Assembly: GCA_015680685.1 (NCBI GenBank)
Contig: MNCI01018161.1
Span: 339 to 33,057 of the forward strand
Direction of reading: 5' to 3'
DNA: 32,719 bases
Source: Gnetum montanum
Lineage: Eukaryota; Streptophyta; Gnetopsida; Gnetales; Gnetaceae
Position numbers and translations under genes: made by a program. Below are positions 18,456 through 30,308 of this stretch, in pieces. A model generated the notes under the pieces. It did not search any database. It worked only from the letters and a program-made list of their open reading frames with translations, and was not told where the DNA came from. Each line of letters opens with the position of its first letter. The first letter of the stretch is position 1.

Positions 18456-21394
18456 GCGAGTAGGTGATGCATCAACCTCTCCTTGTGAAAATTTCCCTCT
18501 TATTGTTGTAGGCTCCTAAATGAAATAATACTATCCTTCTTGCTACTCCATAAGAGTTTGATCTGTACCTCATCCTCTATCTCTTCCTCTCAATCTCTTC
18601 TCTCTAGGTTTTGATGGTCCTCTTGCTTTATGTATTCTTTTTGATGGCATCTTCAATCACAAGAAATCTTAAGATTACTCAAATTTTTTTTGAAAATTTT
18701 CTAATAGTTCATAACCTTCCATCAAATTTTGGGTTTTGATTAGAAACATCATATTAAATCAATATTATTTTTTATTTGGAATGTAGAGTTTGAAAAGTTT
18801 CCAATTTCGAAAATGCCCTATTTCAAAAAAACACTTAATTAAATAGTTTTCCAAGTGATCAAAAATGGTTTTAACTTAAATGACATGTTACTATCCTTGA
18901 TTTATTAGTAAAAAATATTTAAAAATAGTTAATTGAAAAGAAATTTTAAGTTTTTTACCTTAGATCTAATTAAAATCTTATTACCATTCATAATACTTAT
19001 GCTTAATTGATTTTTCGAGCATTACAAAAAAATTGTATAATTCACAAGATTATGCAAAAATGCTCTCTTCCACAACTAAGATGCTCACTTTGGAAGTAAA
19101 TGGATTTAGAAAGGGATCAAATCAAGTGTGGGATGAGAAAGATATGGGGCTTGAAAGCTTCTCTGATGAAAGAAATTTGCATGAACTCCCCTTGCTTAAA
19201 ATTGTGAAAATAAAAATGTTTCTAGTGATCATATATATATATATATATATAATTTTTATATGCATGATATCATAGATGCAACATTGATGATGCAATATCA
19301 CAAGTGATGTGATATCATATCTATGATATAACTATTGAAATTTTTAAAATTTTTGCAAATCTTGATGAAGCAAGTAGCTTAAAAGGTTTTAAGGAAATTT
19401 AAAGGCTTCTCAGTCATAGATGATGCCTAGAATATGGTGTTTTGATGTAAAAATAATGATAGGTAAGGAGTTCAAGGAAGGTAAATAAACTAAAGTTTAG
19501 GAAGTAATTTGATCAAAAATTACTTAGTTTATATGAATATGTAGGGAAGTGATGATAATTGGTAAAGTATCCAAGAGATACAGGATGATGTAGAGTTGGA
19601 TGTCAAACATAAAATACAAGAGTTATACAAGTGGATCCTCACCAAAGTATGCTCCTACATTTAATGTCGTTATATAACCATACCTATAAGTGTCCATGGG
19701 TACTTAAGGAGCTGAATGTAAATCATAACTAATTTCCAAAACACACATGTTAGTGTTGCCCTAGTAAGAAATTAATACTATGCTACACAAAACCATTAAA
19801 TTATAATTATATATAAAGTGATATGGAATGGTAGTAGCAAGGATTGTAGAAAATGGAACATGAGATGTCTTACCATAAGCATAATGAATTCTATATGTAG
19901 TGCATAGTTAAAGTGATCATTATCTTATTTGTCTAGGATCCAAACTAAGTTCATAACACTTACTAGTGACATTGCATTGTATCATTCCAAAACTTACAAC
20001 CATAAGACCATCAAAACTATAGGAAATATCATCACTTGGTAATTAAGAATAATGAAGCAATTTATTAATTAAGAAGTTTATTTTGAAGGAGACTTGGCCA
20101 TTGGACAGAGAAGTACCTTTAGGCATGGATAACATGTCTTTCTAGCTTCATAACCAATGCGAATCTAAGAAATCTTTTAGATTCTTCATAAGTCATCTAT
20201 CTTTAAGTATAGATAACATGTCTTTCCAATGAAACTCCTAAGAATTTTATTATGTTTATTTATTACATAATAATTTTGTTAGTCTTACCAGAGGACTACC
20301 TTTAGGAATGGATAATATGTGTTTCTAGTGGCATGGAAAGGGATGACTTATTTAGAAAATGCTTCCATTCTATGTCAAGACATAATAAATGATGCAACTT
20401 AATAGTGTAATAAGACTCATAGAAGTAACTTTAGAGAATCCACAAATCCCCTTGATGCTATATCCTTTTCATTCCTGCTTGGTTCTTTACCTTACCATCT
20501 AGGCATAATGATCACAAGTTTATTTTAGTTTTATTATGATAAGAATATCATTGTGTCCATGATAAAAGCCTCTTATTATTAGAAATGAATGGATGGATGA
20601 TGATCTAATAACATAGAGTGAAATTCTTACTATTTCAACTACATCATGCTTATTACTTTATACTTTATTAGAAAAATCAACAAAAATATGTACATTAAGA
20701 ATAGAAAAATTGTATCAAGAATCAAAGATGTACAAAAATAGAAAATCATATAAAGAAATTGAAAGATATTAAATAATTAGAAAAATAAGAAGAATTATGA
20801 AAAGATCAAATAATGATGAAGATATTAAAGAATTAAAAGAACACCAATAATTTAGAAAAATAATAATAAATTAGAAAAAATGAAGAAAGAATGTAAGATG
20901 ATTTCTCAATGCTTATGGATAAGAAATGACACCCTCACAACTATTGTCAAAGGTAAAAATTTGAAAGATTAAACAAAAGGTAGTTTGGTTAGGATGCATT
21001 ATAGAACTCCTAATGATGGAAAATCATGAAATGGATTAACTTATTGAGTGTTGATTAGGATTATTCTTTGTTGGTTAATTGGATGATAAATTTGCATGGT
21101 GTTGGATTGGTACATGCCATGGGCTATGTAGGATCCTTCTCATAAGATCTAAAACTTAGTATTTTAGGTAACATGGTTTGGGTTATAGTAAATGATTCTA
21201 TATCTAGGCCTAACAGAAACCTATGTAATCCTAGCATCATGTTTGCATTTAGAGTGTTCCTTATGAATCTCATTATTTATTTATGCAACTAATTGATTCT
21301 TATCTAGTACATTAATATTTATTAACTGCTCATTCTAGGAAAAGTCTACATCTAAGTCAAGTGCATAAGTTATGGCTATGGTATTTATTTGTAA
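18456..21394. other. AT-rich flank without recognisable gene; small repeats
   Basis: No conserved coding frame found; an 80-residue frame at 19033-19275 has no motif I know and ends in a microsatellite translation. Contents: pyrimidine-rich 18540-18610; (AT)n at 19231-19251; a cluster of GATATC words at 19262-19330; three copies of CTTTAGGCATGGATAACATG-like sequence starting near 20115, 20202 and 20300; a purine-rich low-complexity stretch 20660-20890. The right part, from about 20930, may be the antisense 3' end of the element whose integrase follows. Confidence 0.5.
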
Positions 21395-21769
21395 TTGAAT
21401 TGGCAAGGTAGGTAATTTTCCATAGATAAGTTCATATGAAGAATACACTATGGGAAGTTTCCAGGTTGATTAATATGGTTATAGAAGATCATTAAGATTA
21501 GTGCTTTAATCCTTCCTATACCTACTAATAGTTCTAGTTAGTATACATGTAATTTCTCTGTTAGTAACTTCATCTTGTTCATTTGATTAGAGATGTCATA
21601 TTATGGTAAGCTTATGATTCATCCCAAGATGTTGCATTAATTTCTTAAATGTAGCACCATTGAAGTGGGTTTTGTTATCTAAGATTAACATTTGAGGTAC
21701 TCCAAACCTATTTACCACATGTTGTTAAAAGAACTTTATAGTTGTTGCTATACAATCTTTGACTACAAC
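21395..21769 (-). pseudogene. Ty3/gypsy integrase fragment, truncated
   Basis: Translated from the minus strand starting at 21769, the reading gives NRFGVPQMLILDNKTHF, then FKKLMQHLGMNHKL, then QDEVTNREI, then YELIYGKLPT, with seven stops. This is the integrase catalytic core and the following conserved YGK segment. The second catalytic Asp (21677-21679) and the Glu (21569-21571) are separated by exactly 35 residues, the DD35E spacing; the first Asp is lost with the 5' part. The domain would insert element DNA. The fragment ends abruptly where a minus-strand LTR begins at 21770, so the element was probably the insertion target. Confidence 0.78.
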
Positions 21770-22636
21770 TGATGAGTGGCGAGGTACCCCTACACCCAAC
21801 CATACGAATACGAGTGCTCATGTGTAATTTAGTTGAACTCTAAGGATTAAGTGCTTATGTGCCTACATAGAACAAGAATGAGTTATGTAGTCATTGTCTT
21901 CCCAAGCTTACTTGTAAGGCACAATTTTATGGTTAAGTAAACTCGAGGTATATGATTTTTATGTTTTCTTATATTTCTAACATAGTCTCTTAAGTGTGTG
22001 CAATAAAAATATTTAATTAACTAATGGGTTTTTGTGACTCTAATGTAAATCAAATCCTAACACCAGCATCTATTCCCACTCTCTGGATTCATTCTAAACC
22101 TATGTAACACTACTGGGATTACCAAACGCTAATCATTACTGGGTTACCAAGTGTTCCACGTATGCTCAAAGTGGTTGTTCTAAGTGTGCTAATTTGTTGA
22201 TAATTGATAATTAATAATTCTATGGAAACAACATTAATTAACTATTAAAAGCATCAAATAATAGTAAATAACATTAAATAGAATAATTAAGCTATTCTGA
22301 ATGTTGCAAGGTTTATCACAAAGTTCATCTTTATTTCTAGACACAAGGTATGCTTAGGTACACAATGCTTGAATAAAGATCCGTTTACTCTATGACTCCT
22401 ACTACGAGCACTCAAAAATAATTCTAACTCTGGGAGAGAAAAACTGCAAGAGTTGGGCTAAGGGACTAAAAAACTAATACCCAAGACCAAGTGCCCCTAT
22501 CTCTTATTTATAGCCAAAGAGACAGGTTCCGACATCGCATGTTCGATATCACTTAGCCCATTCGATATCACATATTCAATATCATGGATCCAATATTAGG
22601 GATCTGATATTAGATTGCTTATTTGGTGACTCATCA
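21770..22636 (-). repeat. Minus-strand LTR, diverged relative of element G LTR
   Basis: 867 bp, with ends TGATGAGTCACC...CACTCATCA when read on the minus strand. Shared with the G LTRs: the TATA box (22504-22511), the GATATC cluster upstream of it (22520-22625), the loop words TTGGTAACCCAGTA and TTGGTAATCCCAGT, and the terminal block TCGTATTCGTATGGTT. The central part is clearly diverged. The polypurine tract at its right side marks it as the 3' LTR of an element running leftwards. Confidence 0.85.
22102..22159 (-). other. Predicted stem-loop in the minus-strand LTR
   Basis: On the minus strand GTGGAACACT (22159-22150) pairs with AGTGTTACAT (22111-22102), nine of ten positions, around the same two loop words as at 2946-3013. 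The stem bases differ from those of element G while pairing is kept. Confidence 0.45.
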
Positions 22637-22650
22637 TACCCCCATGACTA
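22637..22650 (-). other. Polypurine tract of the minus-strand element
   Basis: TAGTCATGGGGGTA on the minus strand, directly before the LTR, as in element G. The adjoining GTTTTCATT also matches. Confidence 0.7.
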
Positions 22651-23312
22651 AATGAAAACACATCCTCAAGTTCCTTACAAAATATTGGGAAGGTATGAAA
22701 TTATTGATTGAACAACACTAATGGTGACATGGAATGATAGACTCAAAGTGCCCAATGAATGAATCAACAATTATATTACAGCATTAGTGTTCATAACCAT
22801 TATTGTGAACATTGTACATAGATGACATCCAGATCCTCATTTGATAGCTTGAAGAGAGAGAGAAAAAAAAATGAGGTACGTTGCTACCAATGTCAAAAAT
22901 GTACACACCATTGTTCATCCATGGCCACATGACTAAGCTTCTTCCTTACGTAAATGTTCTTGCTTCAATCCATCCTAACTGCTCCCTCCTATCCCAGTCC
23001 ATTGTTCATGTGTTCACCATTTGCACACAACAAAAACATGAATTAGCTAGGATACATAAGATATAATGCAATTAATACCTTTCCTCAATATGAAGCACAT
23101 TGGATAGGTTGTGGGTATGACAGATACTGGGTTAGAGGTTTGTACCTGATAACTACCCAAGGTGTAGGGGTGAGATAAGTAATGGAATGGAAAAATTTGT
23201 GACAAGCCCCCATGACTAAGACAAAACCTCTAGTAGAAATAGGATGGAAAACAAAAGAAAAAGGAAGATATGAGGAATAACAATGGTGAAGCCAATAAAG
23301 AGGAAACAAATG
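22651..23312 (-). mobile_element. Internal stub of the minus-strand element, with an internal polypurine-like motif
   Basis: Similarity to element G is clear only for the first 40 or so bases beside the polypurine tract. CTTAGTCATGGGGGC at 23220-23206 (minus strand) matches the internal motif of G at 7035. No gag or pol is seen, and the stub ends where copy B's truncated LTR begins. Frames at 22881-23066 (plus) and 23085-23309 (minus) are short and without motifs. Confidence 0.5.
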
Positions 23313-24250
23313 TCAGTCTCCAAAGTGCATTTTTTAGGTCCATTGTGGTCCACTAGGCTCATAGTCTTAGAGTCTTGTAAAGTCTAGTAGAGCACAGTAG
23401 ATCATAACACCATTAGCCTCAGTGAAAAGTGTAGTTTGATGATAGCCACTGCCATATGGTAGCCATCCCATATTTCCTGCCAATCTTAGCCTTATAAATA
23501 CCCAACCCTCTACATTTTTGGGGTTGGAAAATTTGAATTAGGTTGAAAAATTTTAGCACTTTGGCATTTTTGACACATAAAAACTCAAAGGCACACTAGT
23601 GAACTAGAGAGAGGCAAAATTGCATACCACAGTAGCTCACCATAGGACGCTGTAGACCACCACAGTCCACTACACACTGTGGCAACTAACTTGGCAGGCA
23701 TAGACACCATGGAGGAATGTCAGTCTTCATGGCCAAACACTCCCAAGACTATGATTATGTTGTTCAATACACCTATTATACACTGCATGCCTTCTCACCC
23801 CTTCTAGAGTTAACTATGCCTAACCCTACTTGGGGTGGTGTTCTGTTCTCTCTCACTTTCTTTCTTTGAATTTTCAGCTTTTTTAGTGCTCTACTTACAT
23901 TTTCTACTATTTTAATGCATAGCTATGCTTAGGTGATAGTATCTACACATCGACACCCTTATTTTCACTGAAACCCTTGACTACACTTGTCCCCCCCTTA
24001 GGCACCTATGACTACATTCAACACCATTAACACTACGAACACCACTTATACACTTAGCATTATTTTGTATTAACATCATGTCTAACCATGTTACATCCTA
24101 GTTACATCTAGTAAAGTCCTTATTTGATTGACAAGACTATTTTGGGCACTCCATCTCCATCATTTGTAGGCCCTCACATGGAGTTGGGGTTAGGCTATCC
24201 ACCCATGAACCCATCGATGTTCTAGCTGATGATATTTTTAGTTATATTTT
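23313..24250 (+). repeat. Copy B 5' LTR, truncated on the left
   Basis: Starts inside what corresponds to about 31345 of the 3' LTR (GTGCATTTTTTAGG) and then runs collinear: AGCCTTATAAATACCC (TATA box 23493-23500), GGTTGGAAAATTTGAA, GATTGACAAGACTATTTTGGGCAC. The hairpin array and upstream U3 are missing. The end is approximate. Confidence 0.7.
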
Positions 24251-24251
24251 T

Positions 24252-24270
24252 TGGTGCTAGAAAGAGGGCC
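24252..24270 (+). other. Candidate primer-binding site of copy B
   Basis: TGGTGCTAGAAAGAGGGCC follows a T-run at the point where similarity to the other LTR ends stops. It begins TGG, as required for pairing with a tRNA CCA end, but I cannot name the tRNA. Confidence 0.25.
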
Positions 24271-24889
24271 AAACCACTTTTTTTTGGACTTTTTTGTGGT
24301 TGTCTCACATGCTCCCTACATCATAGTTGTTTATCAACCTATCGATGTAGATTGGACCCTATAGTTGATTCCCCCAAGACCTCGTGTAGCAACCTAAATC
24401 ACACTATTTTTCTAAGAGTCTATTCTCTCAGGATAAAGAGCATAGTCCATGGAGAGCATAGTTAGCTCTTAGCATAGAGAGCATAGTCCATGGAGTGCAT
24501 AGTTAGTGTTGTTAGCTACAAAAGGGTTAGTTTCAGTGTCTTCCATAGTATTATGCAACTAGCAACCCACAACTCTTCCTTTCACAACTCGATTTACAAC
24601 CATGAATCCAAATTAGCCTTTGACATTGGTGTTAAATGTACTTAACACCTTCACCATCCAACAAGAGGCTAAGATTGATAACCCTAGAAATCTAATGATG
24701 GCAAGAATAAGGCAATTCCTTAGGCTATGTAGCTAAGACCTAGTGTATGTTGTGCTTAGTAATGAATAATAAAACTTCATATGTGCAAAGATCCAAGCAA
24801 GGTTACCCATTGATTTTCTTGACATGGAGGAAAAATGGGACTTTGAACTAATCCATCAAGAAAAATGAGAGTATATTCCTTCCTCATTT
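24271..24889 (+). other. Copy B leader region
   Basis: No gene. 24420-24520 contains AGAGCATAGTCCATGGAGAG-type words in three units, again the GCATAGTC motif seen in the LTR arrays. The stretch 24840-24960 may already belong to the gag N-terminus. Confidence 0.4.
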
Positions 24890-27800
24890 GACATCATCCC
24901 TCTCACAGAGTCTTACCACCAAGTTTTATTCCAACTCATTTGAGAAAATGAACGCAACATGGGAATTTACTATGAGGAAGCCCTATAGGAGGAACACCAT
25001 CTTCCAACAACCACTCCCTATTCTAGCATCCCCTTATTTTAGTTCACCCATCCTCCCCAAGATGGTTATAACACCAACATCACCTTCCCACTCCATCAAG
25101 CTTAGGTTGACACCTATAGTGCCAATGCATCAAATTCAATATACATAACATGATATAATAACTCCATTTAATTTGCCCTTCATGGCATCATCTCAACTTG
25201 CCTAGCCATCTTTGCTAGCTGCAATCATGTTAGCTTAACCCTACATTCATGCAAGGCCTATCTCTAGGCCCCAAATGACTCAGGCACCTTGCATCCTACC
25301 TATTTTGTCAGTGCCCTTGATGTTAGTCCAACCCACATGTGCATTGCATGCCCCAGTCACCACACCCATAGCATAGCCAACACATCAACTGCATCATGTG
25401 GCTTCACAACCAACAATTTAGCCCTAGGTTGTACAACCAACATAGCAAATAGCATAGCCAACGTAATTAGCTAGCGCATATTAAAACTTGGATAAGGTGT
25501 TCTAGCTAATTCAATGTTTGATAGAGGAGGTGAAATGGCTCAAAGACACTTCCTTCAAAACCATCAAGGTGGTGGTGTTTTAGTAGGATAACCCTATAAG
25601 TCCTCTGGTCCCACCCCTAACTCTACCAATAAGGATCCCATTACCTTAACTCACCAAGTACAATGGTGAAGGGAACCCCAACACATGCCTAGTGATGTTT
25701 AGGTTTGAATGCCTACTACTATAAGCATGGCCACATGCCATCATGTGCATTTTTATCATGTCACTCACTAGCAAGGCCTTAGACTAGTATTGAGCATTGC
25801 CTAGAGGTTTTGTTTCCTCTCTACAAGACCTCTAAAGCTAGTTCATGATGCACTTTATGTACAACTTAAAGCTAGAAGAAACCTTGGACTAGTGGATGCA
25901 AATTAAGTAGGATCCCCTAGATCCCATACAAAAATTCATTCAATGCTAGATCATCTTGTTAAATGAAATTTGAGAGCTAATAGTTGAGATGCACCTCCTG
26001 GTCATCTTTAAGGGTGTAGTTAACAACTTCATTAAGTTAAAACTATACTACTTGGCCCTGGAGTCTCAAAGCTAGGCCTTTATAGAAACTTGGAGAATAG
26101 AAGATGCAATGCAAGCTAGTAAGGACCCAGCCTATGTGTCCTACAAAAACCAATGTATGAGAAAGTAGAATGCAATAGTAGGAATGGTAGCCACATAGGC
26201 TAAAACAACCAACCAGGGGCCGACGACTAAGAAACCCAAAACCTTGGCTCACAAAGTCCCCAACCTTGGTGCCTAGGCAACCAAATAATTCACATCTATG
26301 GTGGCCATAGCACAAGCTACTCAAAGGTTCAACTTTGAGCATAAGGACCATTCAAAGTATACCTTGTTTCCATTGAAACCCAAAAAAGCTATTGGATCAA
26401 CTATTGAAAGCTAGGTGCATCGAACATAAGAAAATGTCTAAGGATGCCTAGAAAAGGTAAAATAGGTACTACAAGCTACTAAAGAATCCCATCTCAGTAG
26501 CACCAAATGAGCCTATGGTCCCATAACACTTTAAGATATACCAATTCTATCATTACCGTTGCCTAGTCATAGCATAGACTTCTATCGAGCTTTGCAAGAT
26601 GATCTATAAAGGATGATAAGTAGGGACGAACTAGTGCTTTACATGAGCAACTTGGTTAGGCCCCAAAACCAATCCATGAGGGTGTACAATGACCCTCTAA
26701 ACATGGATGGTACTATTTATGTCATAAACACCATTAGCATGGACAATAGTCCAAAATAGGTGTAGCATCCGTTTGTGGTTTGGGTGCCCTCTAGTAGTGC
26801 AGGGATCCCCTTGAACTCCATGAGTTTGAGGCCTTCCTTCATTGTTAGAGTCCTACCGTAGGCACCTACAACATCCTTGATGGTTAGGGTCCCATATCAT
26901 GTTGCAACAACTACTACTTAGTCACCATTTTTGATTAGGATGTCATAAAGTGCTAGTCCCTCACCTACCCAAAGCCTAGTAGTTGGCAACACATTAGCCT
27001 CCTCTTGTCCAAGGGCTAAACCCATTGGCAACATGGGAAAACCCATTGGATGGCAACATAAGAGGCCCAATGTATGCCTCACAGATGAAATGACTAGGCA
27101 AGAATGAGACTAAAGACCTCTTGGTTCACCAAAGCCAGTCCCTATTCTTGTAGTTCCTATGGCTGAAGTAATTGAAAAGGCCATAACTAGTAAATTATAA
27201 CCAAACACTATGGACCCAAAATAGGCCAAGAAAGTAAAGCCCAAGTTCCCTCCATGAGAGATCCATCTCTTAGGCTACATGAAGGAGGTTAAGGCCAATA
27301 AAACTATAGACAATGACAAAGACTTTGTTGATGCATTAGACTAGGTCAAGCAAGCGCTTAAATAGAAAAACAAAATGTTGAGCTTGTATGACTTGGTCAT
27401 GACCTCATTTTTTCACTAGGAAGCATCGCATAGATGTTGGTATTCATTCCTATTATAGAGGACATCCCTAAAAATGAGAATACCATCCATGTAGTGTTGG
27501 AACCATAGAAATCAGGTTCAACATCCCAAGTGTTTTGCAATGAGGTAATCAATGTGAACCTTGATTGAGGGGAGGTTGTCATAGCTCTAATGTTTATTAC
27601 CATACATGTTGGGAAATGCAAGATTTGTAGAGTGCACATCAATGTTGGTGTGAGAAAAAAAATAATACCATACTCCATCGTTGAAAAGCTAGGCCTCACA
27701 GACCAAATCAAGCCAATAAAAACTTCATGTCTAAAATCCTTCAATGGATCATGTGTCACTATACATGGAATCATCACCATAGCTTTCATATCAAGGAAGA

Positions 27801-28280
27801 AATTCCTCACCACTATTTAATTTACCATCATAGAGAAAATGCCTAGCTCTAACATGATATTAGGTAGGCCTTGGCTAGCCTAGTTACAAGTTCTCTCCTC
27901 TCTGATTTACCAGGAGATCCATCTTTAGTATGGAGGTGGTAAAGTTATCATCCATGGTGATAACCCCATTTCTTTGGACATTAATAACATAGAAATTGAT
28001 CAAGGGTAAGACATTAAATTTCCTAATGATACAACTACGGAAGATAATGGAATGTGTAAGGTTAACACACCCAAATAAGTGATGGAAGCCAATGATGTCC
28101 TAGAGGATGCTTTGTGGGAAAAATTGCCCTTCAACGTAGCATGCAAGAGTCTAGGAGAATATCAAATAGTGCACCCTAGGCCATACATGCCCCCTAATCC
28201 ACACTAGATTAGGAAGCAACTACATGACCAAGGTACCTGCTTAGCCCAAAAAATGCTATGTGCCTACGCACTCTTTGCTA
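24890..28280 (+). pseudogene. Copy B gag and protease, heavily decayed
   Basis: Read piecewise through stops and frameshifts. About 24950-25480 gives a Pro/Thr/Gln-rich N-terminal part (PLHQA, MTQAPCILPI, VQPTCALHAPVTTP). About 25640-25720 gives LTKYNGEGNPNTCLVMF. About 25900-26150 gives FKGVVNNFIKLKLYYLALES and ASKDPAYVSYKN. 26600-27430 stays in one frame: DELVLYMSNLVRPQNQSMRV, AEVIEKAITSK, IHLLGYMKEVKANK, MLSLYDLVM. The protease (27590-27960) shows MFITIHVGKCKICRV, then INVG where the catalytic D-x-G should be (Asp replaced by Asn at 27641), FNGS, and an intact ILGRPWLA. A short tail (PRPYM...IRKQL) ends the frame. It is the uninterrupted counterpart of copy A's gag and protease. Confidence 0.65.
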
Positions 28281-28540
28281 TTACACATCATGCATTTTTG
28301 AGTTTCACTTGCATTGAATTTATTTATGTATTTATATTTAGCCTGATTACTTATATCACACATCATTTCACTTTTTTTAAGCTTTTATTTTCTTTGTTTA
28401 TGCATTTATCTACTTAGCTTATGCATTTGCTCGTTTAGTGCACCCTTTAGCAATTATTAGATTAACGTATTAGAAAAACATCAAAACATGCAAAAAATCA
28501 TTAAAGCCAAAATCACAAAAGAGAGGTAGCAATCAATGTA
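28281..28540 (+). other. T-rich to A-rich post-protease spacer of copy B
   Basis: Same order of TTTATGTATTTATATTTAGC, TATGCATTT and AAAGCCAAAATCACAAA words as 10621-10880. No gene. Confidence 0.5.
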
Positions 28541-28544
28541 CTCT

Positions 28545-28810
28545 AAAATGGCCTTAAACTACCACTATGTCCTAAAATGACCTTAAACTACTGCTATGGC
28601 CCAGAATGGCCTTAAACTATTGCTATGGTCCAGAATGGACTTAAACTATTGCTAAGGCTCGAAATGGCCTTAAACTACCATTGTTAACTTTGGGCCTAAA
28701 ATGGCCTCAAACTAGTAGCCTCAGCCTACCATGGCCTTAAACTAGCAACATTGCAATCTACTAAGACCTAAAACTAAAACACATATGGTCTGCTAAGGCC
28801 TAAAACTAGC
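28545..28810 (+). repeat. ATGGCCTTAAACTA minisatellite, copy B
   Basis: About nine units at nearly regular 30-35 base spacing (CTAAAATGGCCTTAAACTAC, CCAGAATGGCCTTAAACTAT and so on). More regular than the copy A array. The last two units drift to AAGGCCTAAAACTAGCAC. Confidence 0.85.
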
Positions 28811-28984
28811 ACAAGCATGTTTACGTTCCTTAATAGCTTGCATGCATACTTAGGAAAATTTTACTGCATTGCCTTTTCCATTTGTGCACATTAACTTTGT
28901 AAAATAGGTGCTACTTGACAATTTTTTAGTTCATTTTGTAGGAAGTCATATTACATCTAGCATGCAACATTGGACATCCATCCA

Positions 28985-29412
28985 ACAAGGTAAGTAGATC
29001 ATCCATTATGACATTAAACTAGCACACACACACCACATGTCCACTATGACAATAAACTATCACAACACACACCCACCACGATGCTAAATTGGCACATAGC
29101 ACATCCACTATGATGTTAAATTGGCATAGTAGCTTGTCCACCATGACTTTAAACTAGCATAGCTCATCCTTGGATCATGACATTAAACTAGCATAGCATA
29201 CATTCGCTATGACATTTAAATTGACACATCATTTGTCCACCATGATGCTAAACTAGCACAACATTCATTTGCGATGATGCTAAACTAGCATGCAATAGTT
29301 CGTTGGGACTACAAGATAGCACACCATGGTCTGCTAGGACCTTAGCACACCATGGTCTGCTAGGACCTCAAACTACTAAGGTTATGATCTACCAAGGCCT
29401 TAAACTAGATTC
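28985..29412 (+). repeat. Second array, CATGACATTAAACTAGCA type, copy B
   Basis: About ten degenerate units of CCACTATGACATTAAACTAGCACA at 35-40 base spacing, then three AGGACCT/TTAAACTA units. Related to the first array through TTAAACTAGCA but with a different left half. No clear counterpart in copy A, where the antisense gene occupies this side. A C-rich run follows at 29463-29474. Confidence 0.75.
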
Positions 29413-29544
29413 GTGGTCAACCATGCATATTTCTATAAGCAAGTGAGCGAGAATAATTCTAGATCCCCCCCCCCTCCCTCCCAACTCTTTCTACACCATG
29501 CTGGTGGTGATACTACAATCCTAGAATGGAGCATCTACAACTGG

Positions 29545-29725
29545 TATGGCCTTGGGAGCACTTACAACATCATTACCCTACAACATTGGTTTTTTGAGCA
29601 CTTGCCATTGGTTTAGCCTTTGGAGCACTTGCAACATCATCGTCCCTAGCACTTTCACTAGCTCTTTAAACACTTGCAATTGATTCGACCTTTGGAGTAC
29701 TCACAGAATCATCACCTCTAACATT
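29545..29725. repeat. Three tandem units of about 73 bp
   Basis: GAGCACTTACAACATCATTA, GAGCACTTGCAACATCATCG and GAGTACTCACAGAATCATCA start near 29549, 29623 and 29695. 29726-30274 holds nothing I can name. Confidence 0.6.
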
Positions 29726-30274
29726 GTATTTGCATTTTCTATTGTATGATTTTCTTGTCTTCTCGAAGCTATGTTTGTGGGATGAAACGCCAGAGCTATT
29801 ATGCAAAGGTGGATCTCATCATAGTAGCAAGTCACTGCATTACTATGATGTATATGATTGAACTAGCTAAGCCACTCAAGAGTGCACATCCCTAACACCC
29901 TATTATAGCATACTTACATCCATCCCTATCTCCTAATACTGTTGCATTTCCCACCATAGTCATGATTGCAAACCCCTCTAATGCATATATGATATGACCA
30001 CATGACATCCTTCTCAACTCGAACCATAGAACCTAATACAAGAGTAACATAAGTCATTCCATGGGGAGCCTCTGTTGGCTGGTCAGAGCCTAGGTGAATG
30101 TATCACAAGTCATCCCAAGGAGGAAACACTTTTCCTATAGATGTAGCATGGTTTCACAAGCATCAAAGCAAAGTCCATTTGGTAGCACATAGTCCACTTG
30201 ATGGAAAGCACCATACAGTTAGCATTTAGCAATGTGCAGAACCCAAAGAAGGTTCACCCTATAGCAAAAAATAA

Positions 30275-30308
30275 GAAAAGAAAAAAAAAGAGCAAAGGGA
30301 AAAAAGCA
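30275..30308 (+). other. Polypurine tract of copy B
   Basis: Long A/G run ending GCAAAGGGAAAAAAGCA before TG, the counterpart of 16365-16394. Confidence 0.65.

Noticed and set aside
19033-19275. 80-residue frame as a small gene
   Set aside because: No motif, no promoter signal, and its end is the translation of the AT microsatellite.
25289-25474. Separate small Cys/His-rich gene
   Set aside because: It is an alternative frame of the copy B gag N-terminal region, which is collinear with 930-1110 in copy A.
27397-27813. 138-residue open frame on the minus strand, one of the longest in the window
   Set aside because: It is the antisense shadow of the copy B protease, whose plus-strand reading shows family motifs (CKICRV, FNGS, GRPWLA). 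No motif in the minus reading.
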